A DNA stretch of 64,000 nucleotides, taken from Cochleicola gelatinilyticus. GTDB lineage: Bacteria; Bacteroidota; Bacteroidia; Flavobacteriales; Flavobacteriaceae. The stretch lies in NCBI RefSeq assembly GCF_001637325.1, contig NZ_LRXL01000045.1:333100-397099 (forward strand), read 5' to 3'. The notes beneath the pieces were generated by a model. It was not told the DNA's origin. It was given only the letters and a program-made list of their open reading frames with translations, and did not search any database. Below, in pieces: positions 28,825 to 37,906 of this stretch. The position numbers and the translations under genes are program-made. Each line of letters begins with the position of its first letter. Position 1 is the stretch's first letter.

Positions 28825-30207
28825 ATGGCATTACAATCAAAGACCACATTATTTATTGGAGGATTTCAAGTTCCTGTTTTTAAGCGGATTATGCTACATC
28901 AACAGATCGACTCACACCACATGTTAGAAGTGGTTTGTCGTATGGATGTACTCGAAACTCTTTCAGATTCTTTAGGAGAACAAAGCAAGAACTTTCTGGG
29001 AGAAACCATTACCCTTCAAATTACTTCGCTCGATACCTTCAGTGGTTACAAAGAACTGGAGTTTAAAGGGGTTGTTACGCAAATAAAGAACGTAAAAGGC
29101 TTTAATCATACCACCGGAGATGAAATTATTATTAAAGCCCAAAGTCCAACTTACCTTGCAGACGATGGAGCGCACTATGCCTCGTATATCGATACCACAC
29201 TTTCAGAAATTGTAAATTCCTCCATACAAGGCTACGACCAATCGAAATTGGAAGTTGCCATTCAACCAAAAAACGATGCCACCCTCCACTACTCTGTTCA
29301 GCACGATGAAAGTTCTTACGATTACATCAGCAGACTCGCTTCCCAATATGGAGAATGGTTTTATTACGACGGAAAAAAACTAATCTTCGGAAAACCAGGT
29401 ACCGAAGAACTTTCCTTAACCTATAGCTTCGATCTGAAGGAGTATCACCTCGAGTTGATGCCGCAATCTCACAACTACAAATATTTTACCAACGATTATC
29501 TTTCAGACCAAACCCACGAAAAAACTACGCAGGGAATTACCTCTGGAGTCAATGGATACAGCGGATTTGTAAGCAACAAAGCAAATACAATTTTCAGTAA
29601 AGAAACCAAGATCTGGAATCCCATTTACAACGACCCGAAGTCGAAACAACGCATGGATTCGGGTGTGGAAGCGCAGAAAAAAGCCATTGAAATTAAGCAA
29701 GTAAAACTCGTTGGAGTAAGCGATAATCCTGGTGTTTCTATCGGAAATATCGTGAAAGTTGAAGGCGGAAGTTATAGAGTGACCAACATAACTCATACCA
29801 ACAATGAAAACGGCGATTACCAGAATCGGTTCGAAGCCATAACGGCCGAATTTGATGCGTATCCCAACACTAATATCAATACCTATCCTAAGAGTCAGTC
29901 GCAATCGGCCGTGGTAAAAGACAACAACGATCCAGACGGACTAGGACGTATTAAAGTAGAGTTCCCTTGGCAAAAACCTTTGGGTGAAATGACACCGTGG
30001 ATTCGTATTGTCACGCCGCATGCGGGTGGCGATAAAGGATTTCATTTTATTCCGGAAGTGGGCGAAGAAGTCCTAATCGGTTTTGAAGGTGGCAATGCAG
30101 AACGCCCCTATATGATGGGAAGTCTCTACCACGGAAGTGCCAAACCCGACAGTTGGAAAACGGCTGCAAACGACGTGAAAGCCATTCGAACACGAAGTGG
30201 ACATACC
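28825..30207 (+). repeat. Long direct repeat, copy 2 (5' part of vgrG2)
   Basis: Partner of 22397-23779; differences are mainly scattered third-position changes. The upstream sequences of the two genes are unrelated, so the repeat starts at or very near the ATG. Confidence 0.9.
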
Positions 30208-30591
30208 TTTGAGTTTAATGACACACAAGGAGGAGAATTCATTACTATTACCGATAAGAATGGAAATATAATTCGTATTGACACAGCAAAAAATGACATA
30301 ATGATTTCTGCGCTTGAAAACATGACGCTGAATGCCAAAAACATGCAAATTAATGTGGAAGAAAATATGGATGTTTCCGTAGGAAAAAATAAAACTGAAA
30401 CAATTGGAGAAGATTCTTTAATTTCTGCGAATAATGAAGACAAGCAGGTGAACGAAGAGATTAAAGTATTGAGTAGTAAATACAAACAAGAGGCGCAGGA
30501 GATTTCTACAGATGCTAGTGGTGAAATTAAAACAAATGCTGGCGGTAAGATCACCATTGCTAGTGCAGAAACAGTAGAATACGGAGAATAA
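28825..30591 (+). CDS. vgrG: VgrG spike protein 2 (TssI, Bacteroidota T6SS)
   Basis: A 588-residue VgrG with the same gp27-like and gp5-OB domains as the copy at 22397. Over residues 1-461 I see only five substitutions (for example INSL/ITSL, TQV/TQI, EII/EIV, PKA/PKS, KPI/KPL). The C-terminal needle differs: after SGHTFEFNDTQGGEF it continues with VSVGKNKTETIGEDS and a tail EIKTNAGGKITIASAETVEYGE. The next gene begins seven bases after the stop, so cargo is likely co-transcribed. The differing tip probably fits the lipase-like effector or the second PAAR-like protein. Confidence 0.93.
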   Translation: MALQSKTTLFIGGFQVPVFKRIMLHQQIDSHHMLEVVCRMDVLETLSDSLGEQSKNFLGETITLQITSLDTFSGYKELEFKGVVTQIKNVKGFNHTTGDEIIIKAQSPTYLADDGAHYASYIDTTLSEIVNSSIQGYDQSKLEVAIQPKNDATLHYSVQHDESSYDYISRLASQYGEWFYYDGKKLIFGKPGTEELSLTYSFDLKEYHLELMPQSHNYKYFTNDYLSDQTHEKTTQGITSGVNGYSGFVSNKANTIFSKETKIWNPIYNDPKSKQRMDSGVEAQKKAIEIKQVKLVGVSDNPGVSIGNIVKVEGGSYRVTNITHTNNENGDYQNRFEAITAEFDAYPNTNINTYPKSQSQSAVVKDNNDPDGLGRIKVEFPWQKPLGEMTPWIRIVTPHAGGDKGFHFIPEVGEEVLIGFEGGNAERPYMMGSLYHGSAKPDSWKTAANDVKAIRTRSGHTFEFNDTQGGEFITITDKNGNIIRIDTAKNDIMISALENMTLNAKNMQINVEENMDVSVGKNKTETIGEDSLISANNEDKQVNEEIKVLSSKYKQEAQEISTDASGEIKTNAGGKITIASAETVEYGE

Positions 30592-30598
30592 GATATCT

Positions 30599-32089
30599 AT
30601 GGCTGGAAATGTAAATCTTACATCAACTCCCACAGGAGCTCAAGAATCGAAAAGTGTACTTAGCGGTATTCAAGTACAAACTGCACCTGTTTATGTTGGC
30701 AATTCCAGTTATGAAGAACTGGTTCCAGAAGACACTCATGATGTGGAAGTGGGTGTTTATCTAGATGGTACTTGGAATAACCGAGCTAATACCTCGGCAC
30801 GTATTGCTTATGAAGATAGAGAGGCGGGACTACCGCACGATCCTGAACTTGCTAACGCTTATATCGATGCGACTAGCTTCGGAAACGATTATAGCAATGT
30901 TTCAAAAATGGAACCGTACTATAGAAAGCAACAAACCGATACCCTACTCACATTTGGAGTGTATATAGAAGGTGTTGGTACCGAAAATCATAAAAAAGAC
31001 AGTATTCGTGGTGGAGGTTTCGGAACCGGTAGTACTGGGGTTGAAGCAAAAGTAGAAAAAGGATTGAAAACAGTTGCTTCAGAAATAAGTAACAAAGGAG
31101 TAGAAGAAATTAATACTATTACCATCGATGTATTCGGGTTTAGTCGTGGTGCTGCCGCTGCTAGAAATCTGGTTCATGAAGTAATGAAACCATTTGTAGC
31201 TGAACATGACGAATATGTTGGGAATGGTTGGGGAGCAACAAAAATCACCGTTCCTGAAAAACCGCGTCACGGACATTTAGGATTAGCACTTAAGGAAAGT
31301 GGCATTCCAGTACGTCGCCTAGTGGTTCGTTTTGTAGGTGTGTACGATACTGTTTCTTCTCATGGAGCTGGAGTAGTTTTTAGCTACGATAATGATACTG
31401 CTGCCTTGGGGTTAGATGCCATACGGCGAGCACAATTCACTTTACATTTAACAGCATACGACGAGCATCGAAAAAATTTCTCGCTAACCAATATTAATAG
31501 CGCCGCTACTATTGGAAGGGGAAAAGAATTTTCATTACCCGGCGTACATGGTGACATTGGCGGAACATATTTAGATGGAGCCGAAGAAAAACACACCTTT
31601 GTAATAGGAGAAAAAGATTTTTTATTGGAACAAGGATGGTATCGTGAGGATCAGATTCGTGTTAAGAGAATAGGTAGAAATAGTGTTCTAAAGTGTGTTC
31701 GAGACAGTTTACCCAATACATATTGTCGTATTCCACTTACGATCATGACCGATTTCACCGTTGAAAAAAACTTACCAATCGATGGGGCAGGTATTAAAGG
31801 AGAATTTCCTATACCTGGAAATCTTGATGATATTAAAAATAGAATTTTCGATTATGTTTATAATGAGGGGCCACCTCTTGTATTTAGAACACCCGATGAA
31901 CTTAATGAAGATTTGGGGAATGGTAGTATTAATAGAGAGGAGTACGCTGTGCAACTAACAGACTATGCATTACTAAAACAGACCAGAAATCAGTTTCTTC
32001 ATTTTTCAGCACAATACGGAAGTTTAACCATGGGGCCGCGAAGAAGATTTCTTAGTGGAGAGCGATACCGTAAAATTGTAGATGGATGA
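30599..32089 (+). CDS. DUF2235 lipase-like T6SS effector (Tle-type)
   Basis: A 496-residue alpha/beta-hydrolase-like protein of the DUF2235 type, the family that holds T6SS phospholipase effectors such as Tle1. VGVYLDGTWNN lies near residue 60, the nucleophile elbow is G180-F-S182-R-G184 in DVFGFSRGAAAARNLVHE, VGVYDTVSSHG supplies a likely Asp, and LPGVHGDIGGTYLDG a likely His. There is no signal peptide. It follows vgrG2 by seven bases, and its stop overlaps the next start (ATGA). Likely activity: hydrolysis of membrane phospholipids in rival cells. Position specificity (A1/A2) cannot be told. Confidence 0.85.
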   Translation: MAGNVNLTSTPTGAQESKSVLSGIQVQTAPVYVGNSSYEELVPEDTHDVEVGVYLDGTWNNRANTSARIAYEDREAGLPHDPELANAYIDATSFGNDYSNVSKMEPYYRKQQTDTLLTFGVYIEGVGTENHKKDSIRGGGFGTGSTGVEAKVEKGLKTVASEISNKGVEEINTITIDVFGFSRGAAAARNLVHEVMKPFVAEHDEYVGNGWGATKITVPEKPRHGHLGLALKESGIPVRRLVVRFVGVYDTVSSHGAGVVFSYDNDTAALGLDAIRRAQFTLHLTAYDEHRKNFSLTNINSAATIGRGKEFSLPGVHGDIGGTYLDGAEEKHTFVIGEKDFLLEQGWYREDQIRVKRIGRNSVLKCVRDSLPNTYCRIPLTIMTDFTVEKNLPIDGAGIKGEFPIPGNLDDIKNRIFDYVYNEGPPLVFRTPDELNEDLGNGSINREEYAVQLTDYALLKQTRNQFLHFSAQYGSLTMGPRRRFLSGERYRKIVDG

Positions 32090-33120
32090 TACGAACGCAA
32101 ATGCTATTGCTCCTACTAGTTATATGTAGTCTGCCTCAACTTTCTTGTCAACAAAATAACGAATCAATGAATACCTACGAATGGACACCAACAAATACAG
32201 CACCTCAAAATTATCCAGTTTATGTATCAAAGGGTCTATTTAAAGGAACCGATGGATCTGTTATTAAAACCCCTGATAAACGTACCCTTTACTTTGGGTG
32301 GCAACAAACTGGATCGGTGTATCTTTCGGGTCCCGATAAGAAGTCCTTACCCAATTCGCTAGAAGCAACTTGGTTTTCTTTCGCTGAGCAAAAATATTAC
32401 ACTATAAATCTAACATTACCGGTTCGTGATATGGAAGAATATTTCACAGAAGGATTTGTTAATCCACGAACGGGAAATACAGAAACCTTTACGACCATAA
32501 GCTATGGAATCGCACCCGGTGGTTTGGTCGTTGTTTGGCTGGTAGGTACGGCGCATCGTGTTGAAATTGCAAGTGGTAAAGGGACGGTCATTGCTATGGA
32601 GTTCGATACATTAATTCCTACGACCGAAATGAATGAGAAAGAATACACCGATTTTACACTTAATGAACATTCTGATGCTACCACTAGACAAGCAATCGAA
32701 AGAGGGATGATTCCTTTTGAAAAATGGGAGAACTATCGCATAACATACCCATGGAAAGTCGTTCTTCAACATGCAGATTCTTTTACTCCTAAGATGGCTC
32801 GCATTCAAATGTGGAATGGAGAACAGGAGGTGCAATTCTTTAATAAAAATACAAATCGGATTTTAAATAATTGGGCACTACCCGCTTCCATGCGTCTAGA
32901 ATGGACCGATAAAAACTCAAATAATTTCGCTGCAAAAGTTTCTTTTACTGAAGAGGATATTCAAAATGCTTTTAGTAATGTAGACCCAAATGAAGCTGTT
33001 AGTCTGGAATTTAGAATCGATACATTTAACGATGCTCTTCAAGTTTTTGTGGTTACTAAAGAAGAGGAATTACTCGTGAAAAATGTTTCGGTTACCATCT
33101 TCGAAAAAGAGTCAAAATAG
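32086..33120 (+). CDS. DUF2931 lipoprotein, probable immunity to the DUF2235 effector
   Basis: A lipoprotein signal (MIRTQMLLLLLVICSLPQLSC) precedes a 320-residue beta-rich protein with the DUF2931 pattern: Y.W.......P..YPV....G......G.........G W....., then WFSFAEQKYY and a G..V+W+.G........ block around residues 140-160. DUF2931 lipoproteins often sit beside DUF2235 effectors in Bacteroidota and are thought to protect the producer. The ATGA overlap with the effector gene supports a translationally coupled effector-immunity pair. Confidence 0.75.
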   Translation: MIRTQMLLLLLVICSLPQLSCQQNNESMNTYEWTPTNTAPQNYPVYVSKGLFKGTDGSVIKTPDKRTLYFGWQQTGSVYLSGPDKKSLPNSLEATWFSFAEQKYYTINLTLPVRDMEEYFTEGFVNPRTGNTETFTTISYGIAPGGLVVVWLVGTAHRVEIASGKGTVIAMEFDTLIPTTEMNEKEYTDFTLNEHSDATTRQAIERGMIPFEKWENYRITYPWKVVLQHADSFTPKMARIQMWNGEQEVQFFNKNTNRILNNWALPASMRLEWTDKNSNNFAAKVSFTEEDIQNAFSNVDPNEAVSLEFRIDTFNDALQVFVVTKEEELLVKNVSVTIFEKESK

Positions 33121-33131
33121 ATAGAAAGCCT

Positions 33132-34043
33132 ATGCCGAGATCACAATTGCATCCTCTTTCACTCCGTACCCTTACGCTTCAAGAACCCATATCCTATGTA
33201 GCTGAAATTCAAACAAAGATCGTATCGAAAAACAAAGGTTCTTTTAATGGTATGGGTTTAAAATTCTCTTTGCGATTGCTTCAGAAAAAAGAAAATGGCA
33301 CGATGCATATTGAGGTAAAAACTCATAAACGCATTCTCCTTTCAAAAAAAAAAGCACCCATTAAAAAATTTTCAAAAGCACAACAAATTGCCTTACAAGT
33401 GGCCGCAATAAACGATCATCTCATTTTTGAAGTTTCTAAAAATTATGGCATACAACGTTTGGTAAACACAAAAAGAGTGCAAGAATCTTGGGGTGAAATT
33501 CGTACAGAACTACGAAGTGAATATCCCGATATAGAGGAAATGATTTCAGATTTCGATTGGCAGCTTCAGAATAAATACATACAACATATATTTTTGGAAG
33601 ACAATTTCTTTAATTTTTTGTTTCCGAAGTTATTTAATCATGACTTTAAAGGTAAACAGCCGATATTGATCGAGAAAGCTATTTCTAACGGAATTCATAC
33701 TCATACCATTCCGATACTTGCAAAGCACACCCTCAAGAAGTTTGATACCGGTTTTACCCAAGTTACTGTAGGCACGAAGGGCGAATTACAAACAGAACAT
33801 CCTAAATTTCCGTTAGCTAAGTTAAATACATTTATTGGTTCTTTGGGAATTCCTAAAGGAGCCCACTGCGATCTTAATTTTAATTATGCGGGTTCGTATG
33901 AGCTGGATGGTCTTAAACATTATATTACTAAAGGACAACTTCGGTTTTCTTTTGAAATTAAGGAACACTATTTGAAGGAAACTTCATTCGAACTTTTTAT
34001 AGATCCTAAACACCGTAATAAAATTTCCAAAACAACCTTATGA
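33132..34043 (+). CDS. Unknown protein of VgrG module 2, possible effector adaptor
   Basis: A 303-residue protein without signal peptide, basic in its first half (for example KRILLSKKKAPIKKF). No known family is recognised. Its overall layout parallels the 285-residue protein after vgrG1: a helix with W-G-E-I near the middle, an F-rich stretch (DNFFNFLFPKLF), and a C-terminal beta region with YAGSYELDG..YITKG. It sits between the lipase/immunity pair and the next export genes, and its stop overlaps the following start by ATGA. A role as cargo adaptor for VgrG2 is possible but unproven. Confidence 0.45.
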   Translation: MPRSQLHPLSLRTLTLQEPISYVAEIQTKIVSKNKGSFNGMGLKFSLRLLQKKENGTMHIEVKTHKRILLSKKKAPIKKFSKAQQIALQVAAINDHLIFEVSKNYGIQRLVNTKRVQESWGEIRTELRSEYPDIEEMISDFDWQLQNKYIQHIFLEDNFFNFLFPKLFNHDFKGKQPILIEKAISNGIHTHTIPILAKHTLKKFDTGFTQVTVGTKGELQTEHPKFPLAKLNTFIGSLGIPKGAHCDLNFNYAGSYELDGLKHYITKGQLRFSFEIKEHYLKETSFELFIDPKHRNKISKTTL

Positions 34044-35143
34044 AAAAAATAGTACTAAGCTTAATTACGCTAATGATCATGGCTCCGGCTGTGGCACAAA
34101 AACGTGTTTCAGATAGTATCCCCTCTCCATCCGCTAACAATACCAATACGCCAGCACACCAAATAGCTGATAGCACTTTCACCATCGTGGATCAACCTCT
34201 TGATGTATACAAAGGTGTTTACAAAGATAGTCTGCCATATAGCGGGTATTTTAAAATGGGATCGACCGATTTTTTCTGGGTCGATTTTTATGCCCAGGGA
34301 AGAAAAACTGTGCAATATTCGTTTGATTTTTTAGAAGATATCATGATCGAAGAAAAAAATGGCTATGTTCAAGGTAGAAAAAAAATACTCGATCTTAAAT
34401 CAACGTTTCGCGATAATAAAATTATTAATGGGTATACCCATACCATACTACCTAAGGCTATTGTTACAAAAAAACACATAAGTGGTGACCTTTACGAAGC
34501 AGTTGTAGATGTTTTTGACATTCACTATTACAATCGAATTACGATTCGAAAAAACAATAAAACAGTACTCATAAAAAACCTTAAAGATAGTCTCTCTAGT
34601 TTACGCATCGCCCCCCAGCATGGAATCTTAAATATCTCTTTAAATATAGATGAGGAACGTATTGCTGGAAATCATAGAAATGACTGTAAGTTCGAAAGAC
34701 CTAAACGCAATAGTCTACTAAGGACATATCGCCTAGCCGATAGGGAAGCTTGTTTTTCGGTTACCAATGGTATAAATATAGAGCCCTACTTTTTAAACTT
34801 TACTCTGCTCGAAGAATTAATAAAACAATATCCTATAAAGGAAAATGGTTCTGTAGATCTTGAGGCGATTGTTTCTTTGATCGGTTCTAAGCTAACAACA
34901 GATAATCAACCAATTTCTACTGAAGAGGAAAAGTCTCTAGCAAGTGGTTACGTTGTCACGGCTATAAATGGTGGTATAGAAAGTGGTATTTATTGGACTC
35001 CTTTTGAAAAAGATAACGGTATGTATAAGATATTTGAGTCAGGAAGAATGACCGAGAAAGGGCTTTCAACATTAGAAGATTTTCAAGCACTCTTTGAAAC
35101 GTATTTAAAAAATAATGTTGTGAAAATGACACCAAAAAAATAG
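34040..35143 (+). CDS. Secreted protein of unknown function in the T6SS island
   Basis: A signal peptide (MKKIVLSLITLMIMAPAVAQ) precedes a 347-residue mature protein with a MORN/YwqK-like strand pattern (YSGYFKMGSTDFFWVDFYAQGRKTVQYSF) and then unassigned sequence. It is translationally coupled to the possible adaptor gene (ATGA overlap). It has an ordinary Sec signal without lipobox, so it is exported to the periplasm by the producer, and it could be an immunity protein or a secretion accessory. Nothing in the sequence decides between these. Confidence 0.5.
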   Translation: MKKIVLSLITLMIMAPAVAQKRVSDSIPSPSANNTNTPAHQIADSTFTIVDQPLDVYKGVYKDSLPYSGYFKMGSTDFFWVDFYAQGRKTVQYSFDFLEDIMIEEKNGYVQGRKKILDLKSTFRDNKIINGYTHTILPKAIVTKKHISGDLYEAVVDVFDIHYYNRITIRKNNKTVLIKNLKDSLSSLRIAPQHGILNISLNIDEERIAGNHRNDCKFERPKRNSLLRTYRLADREACFSVTNGINIEPYFLNFTLLEELIKQYPIKENGSVDLEAIVSLIGSKLTTDNQPISTEEEKSLASGYVVTAINGGIESGIYWTPFEKDNGMYKIFESGRMTEKGLSTLEDFQALFETYLKNNVVKMTPKK

Positions 35144-35277
35144 TTTTTAAATCACTTATAAAAGTAAACCATGAGCTATTGCCTTTAAAAAACAGAAATA
35201 ATGGCAATTTTTATCGATACTTTTTATAACTTTCTGTTTGCAAAGCAGATACAGTAACCTCTTTAAATATAGTAATA

Positions 35278-35964
35278 ATGAGCAGTAAAATTTATGTGTT
35301 GGATGGCGCGATAGTTCAGTGTGACCAAGGTTTTACACCTGCTAAACTTTTGGTTACAGAAAATCGGAAAGTAAAGATTCAAGGAAAGTTTAAGGCTACC
35401 GATATGGAAAAACAGGTGCCACAAACTTTTGGACAATGTAAATTGAAGCCTTCGGGAAGTAGTTATTTACCCTGTGTGCCTGCCCTTCAAAAATGGACTA
35501 AAACTTCCGGAAAATCCACCTTAGGAGGCAGCAAAAAATGGTTGTTTGAAGATTCAGAATGTATGTGTGCCACCGGCGGAAAAATCACCATTACCGATCC
35601 CACACAAATAAACAGTGCCGGAAGCATCAAAGAAACTTTTAAAGATATTGCCATAATGATTCCCGGGGCGATGCTGGGGAACGACAAAGCCCCAAAAGTG
35701 GTGGAGAGTTATTGGATGGACGAATCGGGCAACGAAAAGATAGATGCTTCAGATTATGGAAAAAAAGCGCAATTATATGTGTTAACCGAAAATATGGATC
35801 CGGGCGAAAATGTCACGGTGAAGGTAAAAGATTCAGAAAATAAAGAATTTAAAAAAGGCGAAAAGGAATTGACCTATTCCGGAAGTGTAAAAGCAGATGG
35901 CACCGTGGCATTAAAATTGGTCGAGATAGATACAAAGTGGAACGAAACAGAAAACGACGCATAA
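35278..35964 (+). CDS. DUF4280 PAAR-like protein with C-terminal extension
   Basis: The N-terminal about 115 residues match the DUF4280 PAAR-like pattern: DGAIVQCDQG, TFGQCKLKPSGSSYLPCVPALQKW, and a Cys-rich ECMCATGGKITITDP. It continues for about 110 residues beyond the short version at 25045, with a beta-sandwich-like segment (YGKKAQLYVLTENMDPGENVTVKVKDSEN) that may bind the neighbouring metallopeptidase. The next gene starts two bases after its stop, so tip and cargo are tightly linked. It probably caps VgrG2 and recruits the metallopeptidase. Confidence 0.8.
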   Translation: MSSKIYVLDGAIVQCDQGFTPAKLLVTENRKVKIQGKFKATDMEKQVPQTFGQCKLKPSGSSYLPCVPALQKWTKTSGKSTLGGSKKWLFEDSECMCATGGKITITDPTQINSAGSIKETFKDIAIMIPGAMLGNDKAPKVVESYWMDESGNEKIDASDYGKKAQLYVLTENMDPGENVTVKVKDSENKEFKKGEKELTYSGSVKADGTVALKLVEIDTKWNETENDA

Positions 35965-35965
35965 T

Positions 35966-37342
35966 ATGGGACATACGTTAGTTATTGATAGTATTGAAGC
36001 AGCGGGGCGTTCTTTTGCAGGTGGTTCTACCTTGGCGATAGCTCCTGTGCTAAAAAAATTTATGGTTCATTTTAGACGACCCAGCAGTTATCAGGGCGAA
36101 TACGGGTTTGATTGGTTGCGGGATGAGTATATTTATCCTATTAAAACAGTAACTCATAACAACAGTGGAAGTCCCCTAACCGGTAAGACACCATTTTGTA
36201 TGGATGTTGGAGCGCTAAAAACAGAATACAAAACCACTGATGTAGTAAATCCGATAAGTCCATATGGAAAAGATTATTATCCTGCTTGGCTTTCAATATT
36301 TCCACATACGACAACAGCTCAGTTTGCTCATGGATCTAGAATGCACAGATTTGGAGTAACTCTTGATCTTGAAATTGAAGAAATTGAAACTTTATCGAGC
36401 GATGCTACAAAGATTACATTTGAATCAGGCAATCGTAATTTAATTGTGACCCCGTCAGAAATTAATTTACAAACTTTACTAGGAAGTAAACAAACCAAAT
36501 CACTTGGAGGAAGTTTAACACGCACTTATTACCATTCAAGCGGTAAAGTAAATATAAAATCGAAGGATGCTCCTTTAGCTGCCCATACTGAAATTAAGGT
36601 GTTTGCTCAATTAGGAAGTCAAAAGGAAGAGGTTGGTAAGCTAATGGTTTACAAAAATGATGTAATACCAAAAGCCGAAATTGTTGTTGTGAATGTCATC
36701 ACTGGAAGTACATCGGCAAGTTTAAGAAGTGATTACCAGTTTTTATTTAAAAATCAGTCTTTTAATCAAGCATTAATAAGAGCGGAAGTAACTACTGACA
36801 CTAATTTTGACTTAACAGCATTATCATCCAATTCAGATGTAGCTGCCTTTTTGAGTGGTTATTCTTCTATGAGTGCCGAGACGATAAGGTCGGCAATCGA
36901 AACATTGTATTTAAAGTATGGTACACACAAACCGTCAGTAGGTGGAATAGATGATAGTACCAACAAAAAAACATATCTTTTTTATACCGATATTTCCGCA
37001 GGAACCATTAATGGAATTTGCTCTTTAGATATTCCAACCATGACTTGGGGTAATCATTATGTTATATTTAATTCTGGTCTCTCCAGTAAAAGAACAGTTA
37101 TTCACGAGTGTGGACATTCTTTTAGCCTCCCACATGTCTTTTCAGCTAGCTTGAGTCCGTTCGATTTTTATCAAGGATATACAGATAATTACATGGATTA
37201 TACTTGGCAAAGAGGTTCTCCTTCTCCAAGTGGGGGCTATTATAGCTCTGGAGATAATAAGTATAAAGGGAAAATGTATTCTCTTTTTAAATGGCAATGG
37301 CCAATTATTCGTTCGGATAGAAGTTTAATTTTAACCTATTGA
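35966..37342 (+). CDS. Metzincin-type metallopeptidase, candidate T6SS effector
   Basis: A 458-residue protein without signal peptide. The zinc motif H380-E-C-G-H-S-F-S-L-P-H390 is a full HExxHxxxxxH metzincin signature, and the Met-turn N-Y-M410-D-Y follows 20 residues later, as expected. The N-terminal about 130 residues (FRRPSSYQGEYGFDWLRDEYI) do not look catalytic and may be an export/docking domain. I have the impression that this YGFDWLRDE pattern recurs in flavobacterial T6SS cargo, but I cannot verify it here. It starts two bases after the PAAR-like gene. Target proteins and site of action are unknown. Confidence 0.78.
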   Translation: MGHTLVIDSIEAAGRSFAGGSTLAIAPVLKKFMVHFRRPSSYQGEYGFDWLRDEYIYPIKTVTHNNSGSPLTGKTPFCMDVGALKTEYKTTDVVNPISPYGKDYYPAWLSIFPHTTTAQFAHGSRMHRFGVTLDLEIEEIETLSSDATKITFESGNRNLIVTPSEINLQTLLGSKQTKSLGGSLTRTYYHSSGKVNIKSKDAPLAAHTEIKVFAQLGSQKEEVGKLMVYKNDVIPKAEIVVVNVITGSTSASLRSDYQFLFKNQSFNQALIRAEVTTDTNFDLTALSSNSDVAAFLSGYSSMSAETIRSAIETLYLKYGTHKPSVGGIDDSTNKKTYLFYTDISAGTINGICSLDIPTMTWGNHYVIFNSGLSSKRTVIHECGHSFSLPHVFSASLSPFDFYQGYTDNYMDYTWQRGSPSPSGGYYSSGDNKYKGKMYSLFKWQWPIIRSDRSLILTY

Positions 37343-37352
37343 AAATTAAGCC

Positions 37353-37859
37353 ATGAAAAAAGTATTATTTTATAGTATTCTCCTTATAACATTCTCATGC
37401 CAGCAAAAAAACAATGCGGTCGGTATTATAACAACGTCTGAAAACTCACAATCAACCAATATCAACTATATTAGCTTTACGGAATACAATGCTTCGGTTC
37501 CCGCTAATTATGAATTGCATATATTTAAAAGTATTGAAGTAGATAAAGACAGTGTATATCTTAAAGAGTACACTTATAAGTTTGGTAAACCTTCTGAATC
37601 AATCCTACTATCCTCTTACGAAAGCAAAGTTAAAAACAGAGAATTTATAAATAAATTAGAAGTGGAGACTACGACCGAAAGTCAAACAATCGGTCAGTTA
37701 GGTAATGAATATGATGGCGGAGGTATTCATATTAAAATAATTACAAAAAATATGGATACGATAACCTCGAATATGAGCTATAAAAAAAATACTATACGTG
37801 CAGATCTTAGATTTATCTTAGATTTTTATCTTTCAATTAAAGAAAAAATCTACAATTAA
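37353..37859 (+). CDS. Lipoprotein, probable immunity protein of the metallopeptidase
   Basis: A short lipoprotein signal (MKKVLFYSILLITFSCQQ) precedes a 150-residue beta-rich protein with no known motif. It begins 10 bases after the metallopeptidase stop. By topology and position it may inhibit the peptidase in the periplasm. Confidence 0.45.
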   Translation: MKKVLFYSILLITFSCQQKNNAVGIITTSENSQSTNINYISFTEYNASVPANYELHIFKSIEVDKDSVYLKEYTYKFGKPSESILLSSYESKVKNREFINKLEVETTTESQTIGQLGNEYDGGGIHIKIITKNMDTITSNMSYKKNTIRADLRFILDFYLSIKEKIYN

Positions 37860-37906
37860 AAACTGAAAAGTGTAACGTTTTTAAAATTCAATTGATTTCT
37901 TTTTAA

